Assembly: GCA_004295045.1 (NCBI GenBank)
Contig: SHND01000037.1
Coordinates: 39,834 to 103,833 of the forward strand
Direction: 5' to 3'
DNA from: Chloroflexota bacterium
Lineage (GTDB): Bacteria > Chloroflexota > Anaerolineae > UBA4142 > SHND01
DNA: 64,000 nucleotides
The position numbers and the translations under genes are program-made. Within the stretch, counting starts at the first letter, position 1. Each line of letters opens with the position of its first letter. The notes below the pieces were generated by a model. The model was not told where the DNA came from. It saw nothing but the letters and a program-made list of their open reading frames with translations, and ran no database searches. Shown in pieces: positions 43,885-51,725 of this stretch.

Positions 43885-45108
43885 ATGAAACCCATCACCG
43901 AAGAAATTACGCTTGAAGGTCACATCATTGATTCGTACATTCTGCCGCGCGTCTGGGACCGCATCATGGACAGCGGCGGCGAATTCGACCTGCTCGAAAT
44001 CCGCGTCGGCAAAACAAAACAAGAGACGAGTTTCGCGCGCATGAAAATTTTTGCAGAGACGCCCGCACAGATGGGCGCGCTGATGGAAGCGCTCACGGAG
44101 CTGGGCGCGGTGGTGACATCGCCGCACGACGCGCAAACCGAAGCCGCGCCGCGCGATGGCGCGCTGCCCGACGATTTTTATTCCACAACCAATCTGCCGA
44201 CACAAATTCGGCTCGGCGGCAAATGGCTCGACGTTGCCAACACCGAAATGGATTTGGCGATTGTGGTGAACCGCGAAAAAAATTCCGCCGCGATGATTCC
44301 CATGACGGATGTGAAACAAGGCGATGCCGTTGTCGTCGGTCATGACGGCATTCGCGTCCAGCCGCTGGCGCGTTCGCGCGACAAGGAAATTTTTTCGTTC
44401 ATGAACGCGGATGTTTCGAGCGAACGTCCCAAGCGTTTGGTGATTTCCCAAATCGCGCGCGAAATGGAAGAAACCAAAGCGCGCGGCGGCAAAATTTTGT
44501 TCGTCGCCGGACCCGCCATCGTTCACAGCGGCGCCGCGCCATTTCTCGCCAAGTTGATTCGCAGCGGCTATGTGAATGTTTTGTTCGGCGGCAACGCGAT
44601 CGCCGCGCACGATTGCGAAGCCGCGATTTTTGGCACCTCGCTCGGCGTCGCGCTCACCACCGGACAGCCCGTCGAGGGCGGACATCGGCATCACATGCGC
44701 GCGATCAACCGCATTCGCCGCGCGGGCAGTTTGCGCGACGCGGTGGCACAGGGAATCTTGACCAGCGGCATCATGTACGAAGCGGTGCGCGCCAACATCG
44801 AAATGGTTCTCGCGGGTTCGGTGCGCGACGATGGTCCGATTCCCGATGTCATCACCGAGATGATTCACGCGCAGCGCCAAATGCGCGCGGCGGCACAAGG
44901 CGTCGAACTCGCGTTGATGGTTTCCACGATGCTTCATTCGATTGCGACGGGCAACATGCTCCCCGCGTGGGTGAAAACCGTTGCAGTGGACATCAATCCC
45001 GCGGTGGTCACAAAACTCGCGGATCGCGGAACGTTTCAAGCATTGGGACTCGTGACGGACGCGGAATTGTTTTTGAGAGAATTGGCGGAAGAATTGGAAA
45101 TAAAGTAG
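43885..45108 (+). CDS. Archaeal-type ornithine cyclodeaminase / LOR-SDH (TIGR00300) family protein
   Basis: 407 residues. It begins with the LOR/SDH N-terminal domain EEITLEGHIIDSYILPRVWD, then FDLLEIRVGK. A central AgrE-like domain follows. The NAD-binding domain has FVAGPAIVHSGAAPFLAKLI, LFGGNAIAAHD and VEGGHRHHMRAINRIRRAGS. In archaea this family converts ornithine to proline, and in cyanobacteria it is the C-terminal part of arginine-guanidine-removing enzymes; the N-terminal hydrolase is absent here. It stands alone between word-repeat islands. Ornithine cyclodeaminase activity is the best guess. Confidence 0.83.
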   Translation: MKPITEEITLEGHIIDSYILPRVWDRIMDSGGEFDLLEIRVGKTKQETSFARMKIFAETPAQMGALMEALTELGAVVTSPHDAQTEAAPRDGALPDDFYSTTNLPTQIRLGGKWLDVANTEMDLAIVVNREKNSAAMIPMTDVKQGDAVVVGHDGIRVQPLARSRDKEIFSFMNADVSSERPKRLVISQIAREMEETKARGGKILFVAGPAIVHSGAAPFLAKLIRSGYVNVLFGGNAIAAHDCEAAIFGTSLGVALTTGQPVEGGHRHHMRAINRIRRAGSLRDAVAQGILTSGIMYEAVRANIEMVLAGSVRDDGPIPDVITEMIHAQRQMRAAAQGVELALMVSTMLHSIATGNMLPAWVKTVAVDINPAVVTKLADRGTFQALGLVTDAELFLRELAEELEIK

Positions 45109-45222
45109 AGAGGTAGAGAGGTAAAAAAGTAGGCAGGTAGAAAGGTAGAGAGGTAGAAAAGTAGACAGGTAGACAGGTAGGGACGCTACTTGTCTACTTG
45201 TTTTCCTGTTTCCCCGAATTCC
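45109..45222. repeat. AGGTAGACAGGTAG word island upstream of tilS
   Basis: Roughly ten near-copies of AGGTAGA(C/G)AGGTAG on the left and their reverse complement (CTACTTGTCTACTTG) on the right, so the island can fold on itself. Words are shared with the island at 3034-3090. Confidence 0.8.
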
Positions 45223-45223
45223 T

Positions 45224-46681
45224 ATGTCGTTGATTCAAAAACTCGGCGCAAGCATCCGCGAACATCAACTGATCGCGCGCGGCGACACGCTCGTCGTCGG
45301 TGTTTCGGGTGGACCCGATTCGTTGACGCTTTTGCACGCGCTAAAAATTCTCGCGCCCGAATTCGATTTGAAACTCTATGTCGCGCATCTGAATCATCAG
45401 TTGCGCGGCGAGGCATCGGACGCGGACGAACAATTCGTGTCGCAGTTGGCGCGCGCATGGGGTTTGCAGCTTGCGAGCGCGCGTTGGGATGTGCGCGCGT
45501 ACGCGGCAGAGAATGGGCTTTCGATTGAACACGCCGCGCGCAATTTACGTTATCAATTTCTCATGGGCGTCGCAAATCAAGTACACGCCAAAGCGATTGC
45601 GGTCGCGCACAATGCCGACGATCAAGTGGAAACGATTCTGCTGCATTTTCTGCGCGGCGCGGGCTTGAGCGGATTGCGGGGGATGGCGTTCAAAAGCGAA
45701 TTGCAGATAGCAGATGGCCGATGGCAAGATGATTCCTCGTCAACCGTCACTCGTCGCCCGTCACTCGCACTCATCCGGCCCTTACTCGACATCACACGCG
45801 CGGAGATTGAAGCGTACTGTTTGGAAAATAATTTGCAGCCGCGCACTGATGAAACAAATTTGGACACGACGATTTTGCGGAATCGGCTGCGGCACGAGGT
45901 CATTCCGTATCTTGAAAAAATCAATCCGAATTTGCGCGCCGTGTTACGCGACAGCGCGCGTTCCATCGCGGACGACTATGATTACGTTCACCAAAACGTT
46001 CTCGGCATTTTTGACCGCATGGCGGGACCGCTCGACGATGGATTTATCTTTGACCGCAAATGGTTTCGCGCGCTGCCGGTAAATTTACAGCGCGGCGTGT
46101 TGCGCGAAGCTGTCTCGCGTCTGCGGCGTCTGAAAAATATCGGCTATCATCACATCGAAAACGCGCGCCGCGTCGCCGCCGAAAAAGACGCGGGCGCGGA
46201 GGCGACGCTGCCGCAAGGTTTGCTCCTCGTCGTCGGCTATGACGATTTCATGATTGGCGAACACCTGCCGCTGCCCGATACGCCGCTTTTATTACATGGT
46301 AAAGAAATTGTGTTGAAAGTGGGCGATGAAATTTTGTTGGAGGAGAGTGATTGGGGGGTGCGGGTTTCGGAAAGTGGAAACGCGGAAAGCGGAAGGTGGA
46401 GTGTTCTATTCGACGCGGAAAGAATTTCAGGAAACCTTGTTTTGCGAACGCGGCGCGCAGGCGAACGTTTTGCGCCGCGCGGGATGAAGGGCAAACACAA
46501 ATCGCTGCACGAATTCATGATTGATGAAAAAATTCCGCGTCACCTGCGCGAATTCATCCCAATTTTGGCGGACGACGAAAAAATTTTGTGGGTCGTCGGT
46601 TATCGCGCGGATGAACGCGCGCGCGTGACGGACGCGACGAAAAATATTTTACGCCTCGAATTTTTCAAGAATTTGGAATAA
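45224..46681 (+). CDS. tilS: tRNA(Ile)-lysidine synthetase TilS
   Basis: Modifies C34 of tRNA-Ile(CAU) to lysidine. 485 residues. The N-type ATP PP-loop is VVGVSGGPDSLTLLHALKIL; HLNHQLRGEASDADEQFV and AVAHNADDQVETILLHFLRGAGLSGLRGM follow. The C-terminal TilS domain ends with the FAPRGMKGKHKSLHEFMIDE, KIPRHLREFIPIL region. Between GLRGM and IRPLLD is an unusual insertion of about 25 residues (SELQIADGRW and SSTVTRRPSLA) encoded by short-word repeats. The frame is preserved across it, so the enzyme may tolerate it as a loop. Confidence 0.93.
   Translation: MSLIQKLGASIREHQLIARGDTLVVGVSGGPDSLTLLHALKILAPEFDLKLYVAHLNHQLRGEASDADEQFVSQLARAWGLQLASARWDVRAYAAENGLSIEHAARNLRYQFLMGVANQVHAKAIAVAHNADDQVETILLHFLRGAGLSGLRGMAFKSELQIADGRWQDDSSSTVTRRPSLALIRPLLDITRAEIEAYCLENNLQPRTDETNLDTTILRNRLRHEVIPYLEKINPNLRAVLRDSARSIADDYDYVHQNVLGIFDRMAGPLDDGFIFDRKWFRALPVNLQRGVLREAVSRLRRLKNIGYHHIENARRVAAEKDAGAEATLPQGLLLVVGYDDFMIGEHLPLPDTPLLLHGKEIVLKVGDEILLEESDWGVRVSESGNAESGRWSVLFDAERISGNLVLRTRRAGERFAPRGMKGKHKSLHEFMIDEKIPRHLREFIPILADDEKILWVVGYRADERARVTDATKNILRLEFFKNLE
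45703..45775. repeat. Word-repeat insertion inside tilS
   Basis: Two word sets, GCAGATGGC-like and CGTCACTCGTCGCCCGTCACT, lie between the codons for GLRGMAFK and LIRPLLD, where other TilS proteins have only a short linker. The second set matches the rpmI-rplT island. Confidence 0.7.
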
Positions 46682-46694
46682 AATGGAAATTGTG

Positions 46695-46766
46695 GTAGGG
46701 GCGAAGCATTGACATTCACGACAGTGGCTCGATACGCGAACGCGTCTGTCAATGCTTCGCCCCTAC
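46695..46766. repeat. 72-bp GTAGGGGCGAAG element between tilS and the TIR-FGE gene
   Basis: Perfect 19-bp-scale inverted ends GTAGGGGCGAAGCATTGAC and GTCAATGCTTCGCCCCTAC with a 32-bp centre containing GGCTCGAT. It is the same length and ends as 26164-26235. Confidence 0.93.
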
Positions 46767-46781
46767 GCGGGATGATTCATC

Positions 46782-48074
46782 ATGCCACCTCGATTTTTTA
46801 TTACACATTCGCATAAAGACAATGATTTTGTTGCGCGCCTTGCCAGCGATTTGCGCCAAGCGGGCTTTGTTGGCTTTCTCGACATCTATTCGCTCAAACC
46901 CGGTGATTTGATTTCGCTTGAAATTAGCCGTGGATTGGAGGCGTGCGATTTTTATTTGCCCGTGCTGTCGTATGCGGCGCTCGCGTCGCCTTGGTGCGAA
47001 ATTGAGATTCACACCGCGTTGACTCTCCGCAACACTCCTGACCGTCGCGGACGTCCACGCATTATTCCAATTCTCATCGAGGATTGTTATAAAAGCATGG
47101 ATGCGATCATGCGCGCGCTTTTGCACATGCGTTTTTATGACGATTATGATGCCAATTTGCGCGCCTTGATTCAAACAGTGCAAAGTGTTTCCAACGTGAC
47201 ACAACAACCGCCATTGCCGCTGCCCAAAATCGAAATCCCCGCGCGCATCACGAACAAAGCGGGACAAGAAATGCTCCTCATTCCCGCAGGCGAGTTTTTG
47301 ATGGGAACATCGGATGTGGAGGCGCGGCAAGTAATTCAACAATATGGCAAAGACTGGGAAAAATGGGTGAAAGATGAACAACCCCAGCACACGGTTTATC
47401 TCGATGCCTTTTACATTTCGCGCTACCCCGTGACGAACGCGGAATATAAAAAATTTGTGGACGCGGCAAAACGCGATGTGCCGTTCAGCAAAGAGAGTTG
47501 GGCAACGGTGTACAATTGGGACAAACAAAAACGAACATATCCTGCGGACAAGGCGAATCATCCTGTCGTGTTAGTGAATTGGAATGACGCGGTTGCGTAT
47601 TGTAATTGGTTGAGCGAACAGACGCTAGACAAGGAAACAGGAAAACAGGTAAAATTTCGCTTGCCGACCGAAGCGGAATGGGAAAAAGCGGCGAGTTGGG
47701 ATGACGCGAAAAAAATCAAGCGCGTGTATCCGTGGGAAGGCGCGTTTAATAAAAATAAATGCAATACGAGTGAATCGCGCATCGGCGGCACAACGCCCGT
47801 TGGCAAATATTCACCACTTGGTGATAGTATGTATGGGGTTGGCGACATGGCGGGCAATGTGTGGGAATGGTGCGCGGATTGGTACGACGAAAATTTTTAT
47901 AAAACTGCACCGCGCGAAAATCCGCGCAACGATTCTCCAAGCCAATATCGTTCGCTGCGCGGCGGCGCGTGGTACAGTGGGTCGGACTTTGCCCGCTGTG
48001 CGTCCCGCAGCAGGGGTCACCCTGACGACCTGGGCAACTATGTCGGTTTTCGTTGCGCCAGGAGTTTCTCCTAA
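46782..48074 (+). CDS. TIR domain-FGE (formylglycine-generating enzyme-like) fusion
   Basis: 430 residues. The N-terminal TIR domain (RFFITHSHKDNDFVARLASD, GLEACDFYLPVLSYAALASP, WCEIEI with the candidate NADase glutamate) occupies about 1-130. From about 155 an SUMF1/FGE fold begins (MLLIPAGEFLMGTSDVEA, DAFYISRYPVTNAEYKKFV, RLPTEAEWEKAASW, GVGDMAGNVWEWCADWYDEN). The paired catalytic cysteines of true sulfatase-activating FGE are missing; GGAWYSGSDFARCASR stands there. The C-terminus has the layout of a diversity-generating-retroelement target (see 47970-48059). It is probably a sensor or defence protein that uses the FGE fold for ligand binding. Confidence 0.85.
   Translation: MPPRFFITHSHKDNDFVARLASDLRQAGFVGFLDIYSLKPGDLISLEISRGLEACDFYLPVLSYAALASPWCEIEIHTALTLRNTPDRRGRPRIIPILIEDCYKSMDAIMRALLHMRFYDDYDANLRALIQTVQSVSNVTQQPPLPLPKIEIPARITNKAGQEMLLIPAGEFLMGTSDVEARQVIQQYGKDWEKWVKDEQPQHTVYLDAFYISRYPVTNAEYKKFVDAAKRDVPFSKESWATVYNWDKQKRTYPADKANHPVVLVNWNDAVAYCNWLSEQTLDKETGKQVKFRLPTEAEWEKAASWDDAKKIKRVYPWEGAFNKNKCNTSESRIGGTTPVGKYSPLGDSMYGVGDMAGNVWEWCADWYDENFYKTAPRENPRNDSPSQYRSLRGGAWYSGSDFARCASRSRGHPDDLGNYVGFRCARSFS
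47970..48059 (+). other. Candidate variable region of a diversity-generating retroelement target
   Basis: The codons from TGG (47970) to GCC (48057) are rich in NNT/NNC codons at positions where templates often carry AAY (TAC, AGT, GAC, TTT, TCC, AGC, GGT, GAC, GGC, AAC, TAT). They end in the invariant GFRCARS-type stretch. A 9-bp hairpin follows 32 nt after the stop. No reverse transcriptase or template repeat is in the window. Confidence 0.4.
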
Positions 48075-48105
48075 CCATTGTCCCCTGTCGTTTGTTCTTT
48101 GTCGC

Positions 48106-48126
48106 CCGTCGGTTAGAAACCGACGG
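48106..48126 (+). other. GC-rich hairpin downstream of the candidate variable region
   Basis: CCGTCGGTT (48106-48114), loop AGA, AACCGACGG (48118-48126). Similar short GC-rich cruciforms follow variable regions in known diversity-generating retroelements. It could also be a simple transcription hairpin. Confidence 0.55.
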
Positions 48127-48200
48127 CAAAAGAAAGCGAAAACCCGCGCAGCGGTTTTCATTCTTATTCAGACGTCGAATTTATTCGATGGCATTCCCCA

Positions 48201-49472
48201 ATGAACGGAAAAACTATTCTCAAGCGTGGCAAAGAAAAACCGCTGCGCCAGCATCATCCGTGGATTTTCTCGGGAGCGATCTTGCGCACAGAAGGCGTGC
48301 GCACCGAAAACGCGAACGATGGTGATACGGTTGACGTGTACGACGCGGCAGGTGAGTGGCTCGCGCGCGCGGCGTACAATTCGCGTTCGCAAATCGCCGC
48401 GCGGGTATGGACGTTCGAGCGCGGCGAACGAGTTGACGAGTCCTTCTTTCAAAAACGAATTCGACAGGCGTTGGAATTTAGAAAATCTCTTCAAACTTCC
48501 GAAATTTCCGGAAATTTCGGAAGTTTGAATGCGTTTCGCGTCGTCAACGCCGAATCGGATTTTTTGCCCGGCATCATCGTTGACCGCTACGCCGATTTAC
48601 TCGTCGTCCAATTTCTCACACTCGGCGCAGAGTTACATAAGCAAGAAATTGTTGAGGCGTTGAAAGAGTTATTTGTCGAGAATCAATCTCTTGTCTTGAA
48701 TCTTCCGTCTCCTGTTCCCCGTTCCCCGCCCCCCGTCACCTGCATTTACGAACGCAGCGACGTGGACGTGCGAAAAAAGGAAGGGTTGAAAGAGGCGACG
48801 GGCGTTTTGTTTGGGAAGGAGCCGCCCGACAAGATTGAGATTGCGGAAAATGGATTGCGGTTGTTGGTGGATGTGAGACGCGGGCACAAGACCGGATTTT
48901 ATCTCGACCAACGCGTGAATCGAGAACGCGCGTTGCCGTATCTGCGCGGGGAGGTTCTCAACGCTTTTGCGTACACGGGCGCGTTTGGCGTGTACGCGGC
49001 GAAACTCAATGGCGCGTCAGTGACCAATCTCGACGCGTCCGCGTCGTCGCTCGAACTGGCGCGCGAAAATTTTGCGTTGGATGGCGTGGCAACGAATGCG
49101 GATTTTGTTGTCGCCGACGCGTTTGAAAAGTTGCGCGAGTTTCGCGCGGCAGGGAAAAAATTTGACGCGATTGTTTTGGACCCGCCGAAATTTGTCACGT
49201 CTGCTGCGAATCTCGAACGCGCGACGCGCGGCTATAAAGATTTGAACATGCTCGCGTTTCAACTGCTGAAACCGAACGGTTTTTTGGTGACGTTCTCGTG
49301 TTCGGGTTTGGTGGACGCGAAATTATTTCAGCAGATTGTGTTTAGCGCGGCGGTGGATGGCAAGCGAGACGCGCAAATTGTGGAAAAACTCGGACAGTCG
49401 CCCGACCATCCGATTGGTTTGAATTTTCCGGAAGGGGAATATCTCAAAGGATTGATTGTGCGCGTGGTATAA
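48201..49472 (+). CDS. rlmI: RlmI-like class I rRNA (cytosine-C5) methyltransferase
   Basis: 423 residues. An N-terminal PUA domain (ILKRGKEKPLRQHHPWIFSG) precedes the EEHEE linker (FRVVNAESDFLPGIIVDRYA, CIYERSDVDVRKKEGL). The Rossmann domain has KTGFYLDQRVNR, LNAFAYTGAFGVYAAKLNGA, IVLDPPKF and TFSCSG (catalytic Cys). The reaction in E. coli is m5C1962 of 23S rRNA. Two odd insertions occur: about 12 residues (SLQTSEISGNFGSL) encoded by a perfect 40-bp palindrome, and a Pro/Ser-rich stretch (NLPSPVPRSPPPVT) made of short C-rich words before CIYERS. Both keep the frame. Confidence 0.92.
   Translation: MNGKTILKRGKEKPLRQHHPWIFSGAILRTEGVRTENANDGDTVDVYDAAGEWLARAAYNSRSQIAARVWTFERGERVDESFFQKRIRQALEFRKSLQTSEISGNFGSLNAFRVVNAESDFLPGIIVDRYADLLVVQFLTLGAELHKQEIVEALKELFVENQSLVLNLPSPVPRSPPPVTCIYERSDVDVRKKEGLKEATGVLFGKEPPDKIEIAENGLRLLVDVRRGHKTGFYLDQRVNRERALPYLRGEVLNAFAYTGAFGVYAAKLNGASVTNLDASASSLELARENFALDGVATNADFVVADAFEKLREFRAAGKKFDAIVLDPPKFVTSAANLERATRGYKDLNMLAFQLLKPNGFLVTFSCSGLVDAKLFQQIVFSAAVDGKRDAQIVEKLGQSPDHPIGLNFPEGEYLKGLIVRVV
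48490..48529. repeat. Perfect 40-bp palindrome inside rlmI
   Basis: The two 20-bp halves are exact reverse complements with no spacer (centre between 48509 and 48510). The left arm reads TTCAAACTTCCGAAATTTCC. It lies in frame within the coding sequence. Confidence 0.97.
48696..48750. repeat. C-rich word insertion inside rlmI
   Basis: Near-repeats of CCGTTCCCC, CCGTCTCCTG and CCCGTCACCTG. They encode the Pro-rich insert between LVL and CIYERSDVDVRKKEGL, which relatives lack. Confidence 0.55.
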
Positions 49473-49542
49473 GTTGGGGCGAAGCATTCGCTCATTATCC
49501 TGACAAGTACGCAAACCTCGCTGCGAATGCTTCGCCCTTAAC
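49473..49542. repeat. Degenerate copy of the GTAGGGGCGAAG element
   Basis: GTTGGGGCGAAGCATTCGC at the left and GCGAATGCTTCGCCCTTAAC at the right, about 70 bp. It exactly fills the convergent gap between rlmI and the TPR protein gene, and its right end contributes the latter's stop codon. Confidence 0.85.
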
Positions 49543-51580
49543 GCCGCCGCGTCAACAGCGCGAGCCCCAACACGACGAGCAGTAAAATTCCTACACCAAC
49601 GACTGCCCCCGCGATGTAAAACTCTCCGCGGATCGCTTCCGCATCATATTCCAACGTGCGCGGCGCGTTCGGCGAGATTGTCCACTGCCGCGTAACGCCG
49701 TTGCCCGCATCCAGTTCGTAATCGAGGGTCAGCGCGCCGAGTTGTTTGTACCACCACTGCTGCGCGTGATTCAATAACGCGAGCTTTAACTGCGCCTCTT
49801 GGTCGTCGGGCGACGCCGTACTCAATTGCCCCAACGCCGCGCTCATTTCATTCAGCGCGTTCTGCATCGCTTCCTGCCCCGCCGTCAAATCCACCTCTTC
49901 GCGATAATGCACTCGCCGCGCCAAAAAATCGTCGTCGGTCGTAAAATCCAACTGCGCGGGCACCAACGCCGCGCGCAGCAAATTCCAATCACTGCGCGCC
50001 GGAATGGCGGACGCGAGTTTCACGAGACGCGCGCGTAAATCGGCGTCATTCGCAAAGGGGATGTGCAGCGTGAGCGCATAGCCATTCGCGTCGGCTGCGA
50101 GTTCCGCTTGCCCCGCGCCCGTTTGATTCCAAGCCGTGACGATTTGATTCGCGGCGGCTTGTGCGCTCTCCGAAGGTGCGGGGTAGGGGATGAGATTGAA
50201 AACGATCTCGCGCGCTTGCGGCGATGTCTTGATGCGCGCGTGATTCAACGCGAGCGCGTCGGTTGGCAAATTGGTCGTGGGTTGAAAGGAATCGCCGTAC
50301 GCGGCGCGCACGTGCGCCAGCGCGTTGGTGATCGCGCCATTTTGAATATCGGCGCGCGCGGCGGCAATGTGCGTGAGTTTAATTTGGTTGTCGAGCCGAC
50401 CGCGCAGATAAAGGGGACCCGCGCCGTCCGGCGCAAAATTGCGCGCGTCCTCTAAAAATTTTAGCGCGCGGTTATACTCGCCGCGCGAGAATGAATCAAG
50501 CGCGAGATAAAAACTATCTTCGCCGAGTTGTTTGCGCGCGTCCGCGTCGCCCCCCGTGCCAATCAATTTTTGCCATTGCTCCATCGCCAGCGCGAGGTAA
50601 TTCACATCGCGCGGTCCGCTTGGCGCGCCCGCGCGTTGTTCGTACAATTGCGCGAGGGTCTTGACCGCGTCCGCGTTATTCGGCGCGAGGCGTGCGGCGG
50701 TTTCTAATTCCGCGACCGCTTGCGCGAGAAAATTATCGCGGCGCGGTGATGCTTCGGAGGCGAGCTGTTGATAAGTTTTTCCGAGCGCGAGATGCGCGTT
50801 CGCGTCGTCAGGATTTTGGACCGCGTTCGCGCGTTCATTCAATAGCGTTTGCCACAGAGAGGGACGAATAAAAGTAATGCCGGGGTCGGCTTCAGGATTG
50901 AGATTCTCCCAAAGCCACGTGACGCGCTCGCCGTCGAATTTTGGAACGGATGGATCGAGCGCAACAAATTGTTCGCCGGTGGTTTGCGCTGGCATATTCA
51001 CGGTGACGCGCGCCGAACCGACGGCATTTTTCCAGCGATTGCCGACCAACATTCCGTAGGTAAAGCGCGGAAATATATCGGCGCCCAAGTCTTGCGTAAA
51101 TTCCGCCGTGATGGTTTTCTTTTCGTCGGGCGCAAGCGTCAGCTCAAAGGTGTACCAATTGATGTCGCGCGCGGCGTCGCCATAAACAATATCGGCGGTG
51201 GCGGGCGCAAAGACAACGGGTTTGTTATCCACCAACACGCGGAACGCGGAAAATTTTGTGGGATCGAACGTCGCGCTCGCGCTCGCCAATTCGGGAAAGC
51301 CGACAACAATTTTCGATTCGTTCGCGGGGTCGGTGTTGCGCGCTTTCCAGGTCAAGGTGCCTTGCGCAAAGGTATGTTCATTTTGTTCAAAAATATTCGC
51401 GTCCACCGTCAACGCAGCGAGTTCGACGCCCGTTTTGCGGTCCAACGGCGCGAGGGTGACGAGAATATTGGGCGGCGTCGGAGCTTGCGCGGCGAGCGGT
51501 CTGGGCAGAAACGCGAGCAAGAAAAATGCAAAAGCAAAAAGTGCGAAAAGGGAAATGCGTTTGAGAAACATTGCGGGCAT
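49538..51580 (-). CDS. Secreted/membrane-anchored TPR protein
   Basis: 680 residues from Met22 of the longer frame (51580); upstream Met codons are possible. The signal helix is RISLFALFAFAFFLLAFLP. An N-terminal beta-rich domain (about 35-230; FELTLAPDEKKTITAEFTQD) is followed by three or so TPR helices (HLALGKTYQQLASEA, AVAELETAARLAPNNADAVK, ALKFLEDARNFAPDGAGPLY). A further mixed region precedes a C-terminal membrane helix (AGAVVGVGILLLVVLGLALL) and RRR. It faces outside with a C-terminal anchor. It is divergent from the transglutaminase gene. Function is unknown; an envelope assembly role is a guess from the neighbour. Confidence 0.7.
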   Translation of the reverse strand: MPAMFLKRISLFALFAFAFFLLAFLPRPLAAQAPTPPNILVTLAPLDRKTGVELAALTVDANIFEQNEHTFAQGTLTWKARNTDPANESKIVVGFPELASASATFDPTKFSAFRVLVDNKPVVFAPATADIVYGDAARDINWYTFELTLAPDEKKTITAEFTQDLGADIFPRFTYGMLVGNRWKNAVGSARVTVNMPAQTTGEQFVALDPSVPKFDGERVTWLWENLNPEADPGITFIRPSLWQTLLNERANAVQNPDDANAHLALGKTYQQLASEASPRRDNFLAQAVAELETAARLAPNNADAVKTLAQLYEQRAGAPSGPRDVNYLALAMEQWQKLIGTGGDADARKQLGEDSFYLALDSFSRGEYNRALKFLEDARNFAPDGAGPLYLRGRLDNQIKLTHIAAARADIQNGAITNALAHVRAAYGDSFQPTTNLPTDALALNHARIKTSPQAREIVFNLIPYPAPSESAQAAANQIVTAWNQTGAGQAELAADANGYALTLHIPFANDADLRARLVKLASAIPARSDWNLLRAALVPAQLDFTTDDDFLARRVHYREEVDLTAGQEAMQNALNEMSAALGQLSTASPDDQEAQLKLALLNHAQQWWYKQLGALTLDYELDAGNGVTRQWTISPNAPRTLEYDAEAIRGEFYIAGAVVGVGILLLVVLGLALLTRRR

Positions 51581-51671
51581 CTTAATTTCGTTAAGAGTTA
51601 GGGTCAAATTGAAACCCGCGCTTTCAACAGCATCCATTCTCATTCCCCTCTCATCTTTTTGTTGTATCTCT

Positions 51672-51700
51672 TTGACAATCCCCTCTCTCCAAATTAAACT
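51672..51700 (+). promoter_or_regulatory. Promoter of the transglutaminase gene
   Basis: TTGACA (51672-51677), 17-bp spacer, TAAACT (51695-51700). AAGGAAC follows about 5 nt before the ATG at 51726. Confidence 0.65.
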
Positions 51701-51725
51701 ATCCTCGCTTCTGCAAGGAACTTGA

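Noticed and set aside
46782..48074. Active sulfatase-modifying enzyme
   Set aside because: The conserved cysteines needed for formylglycine formation are missing; the fold is probably used for binding.
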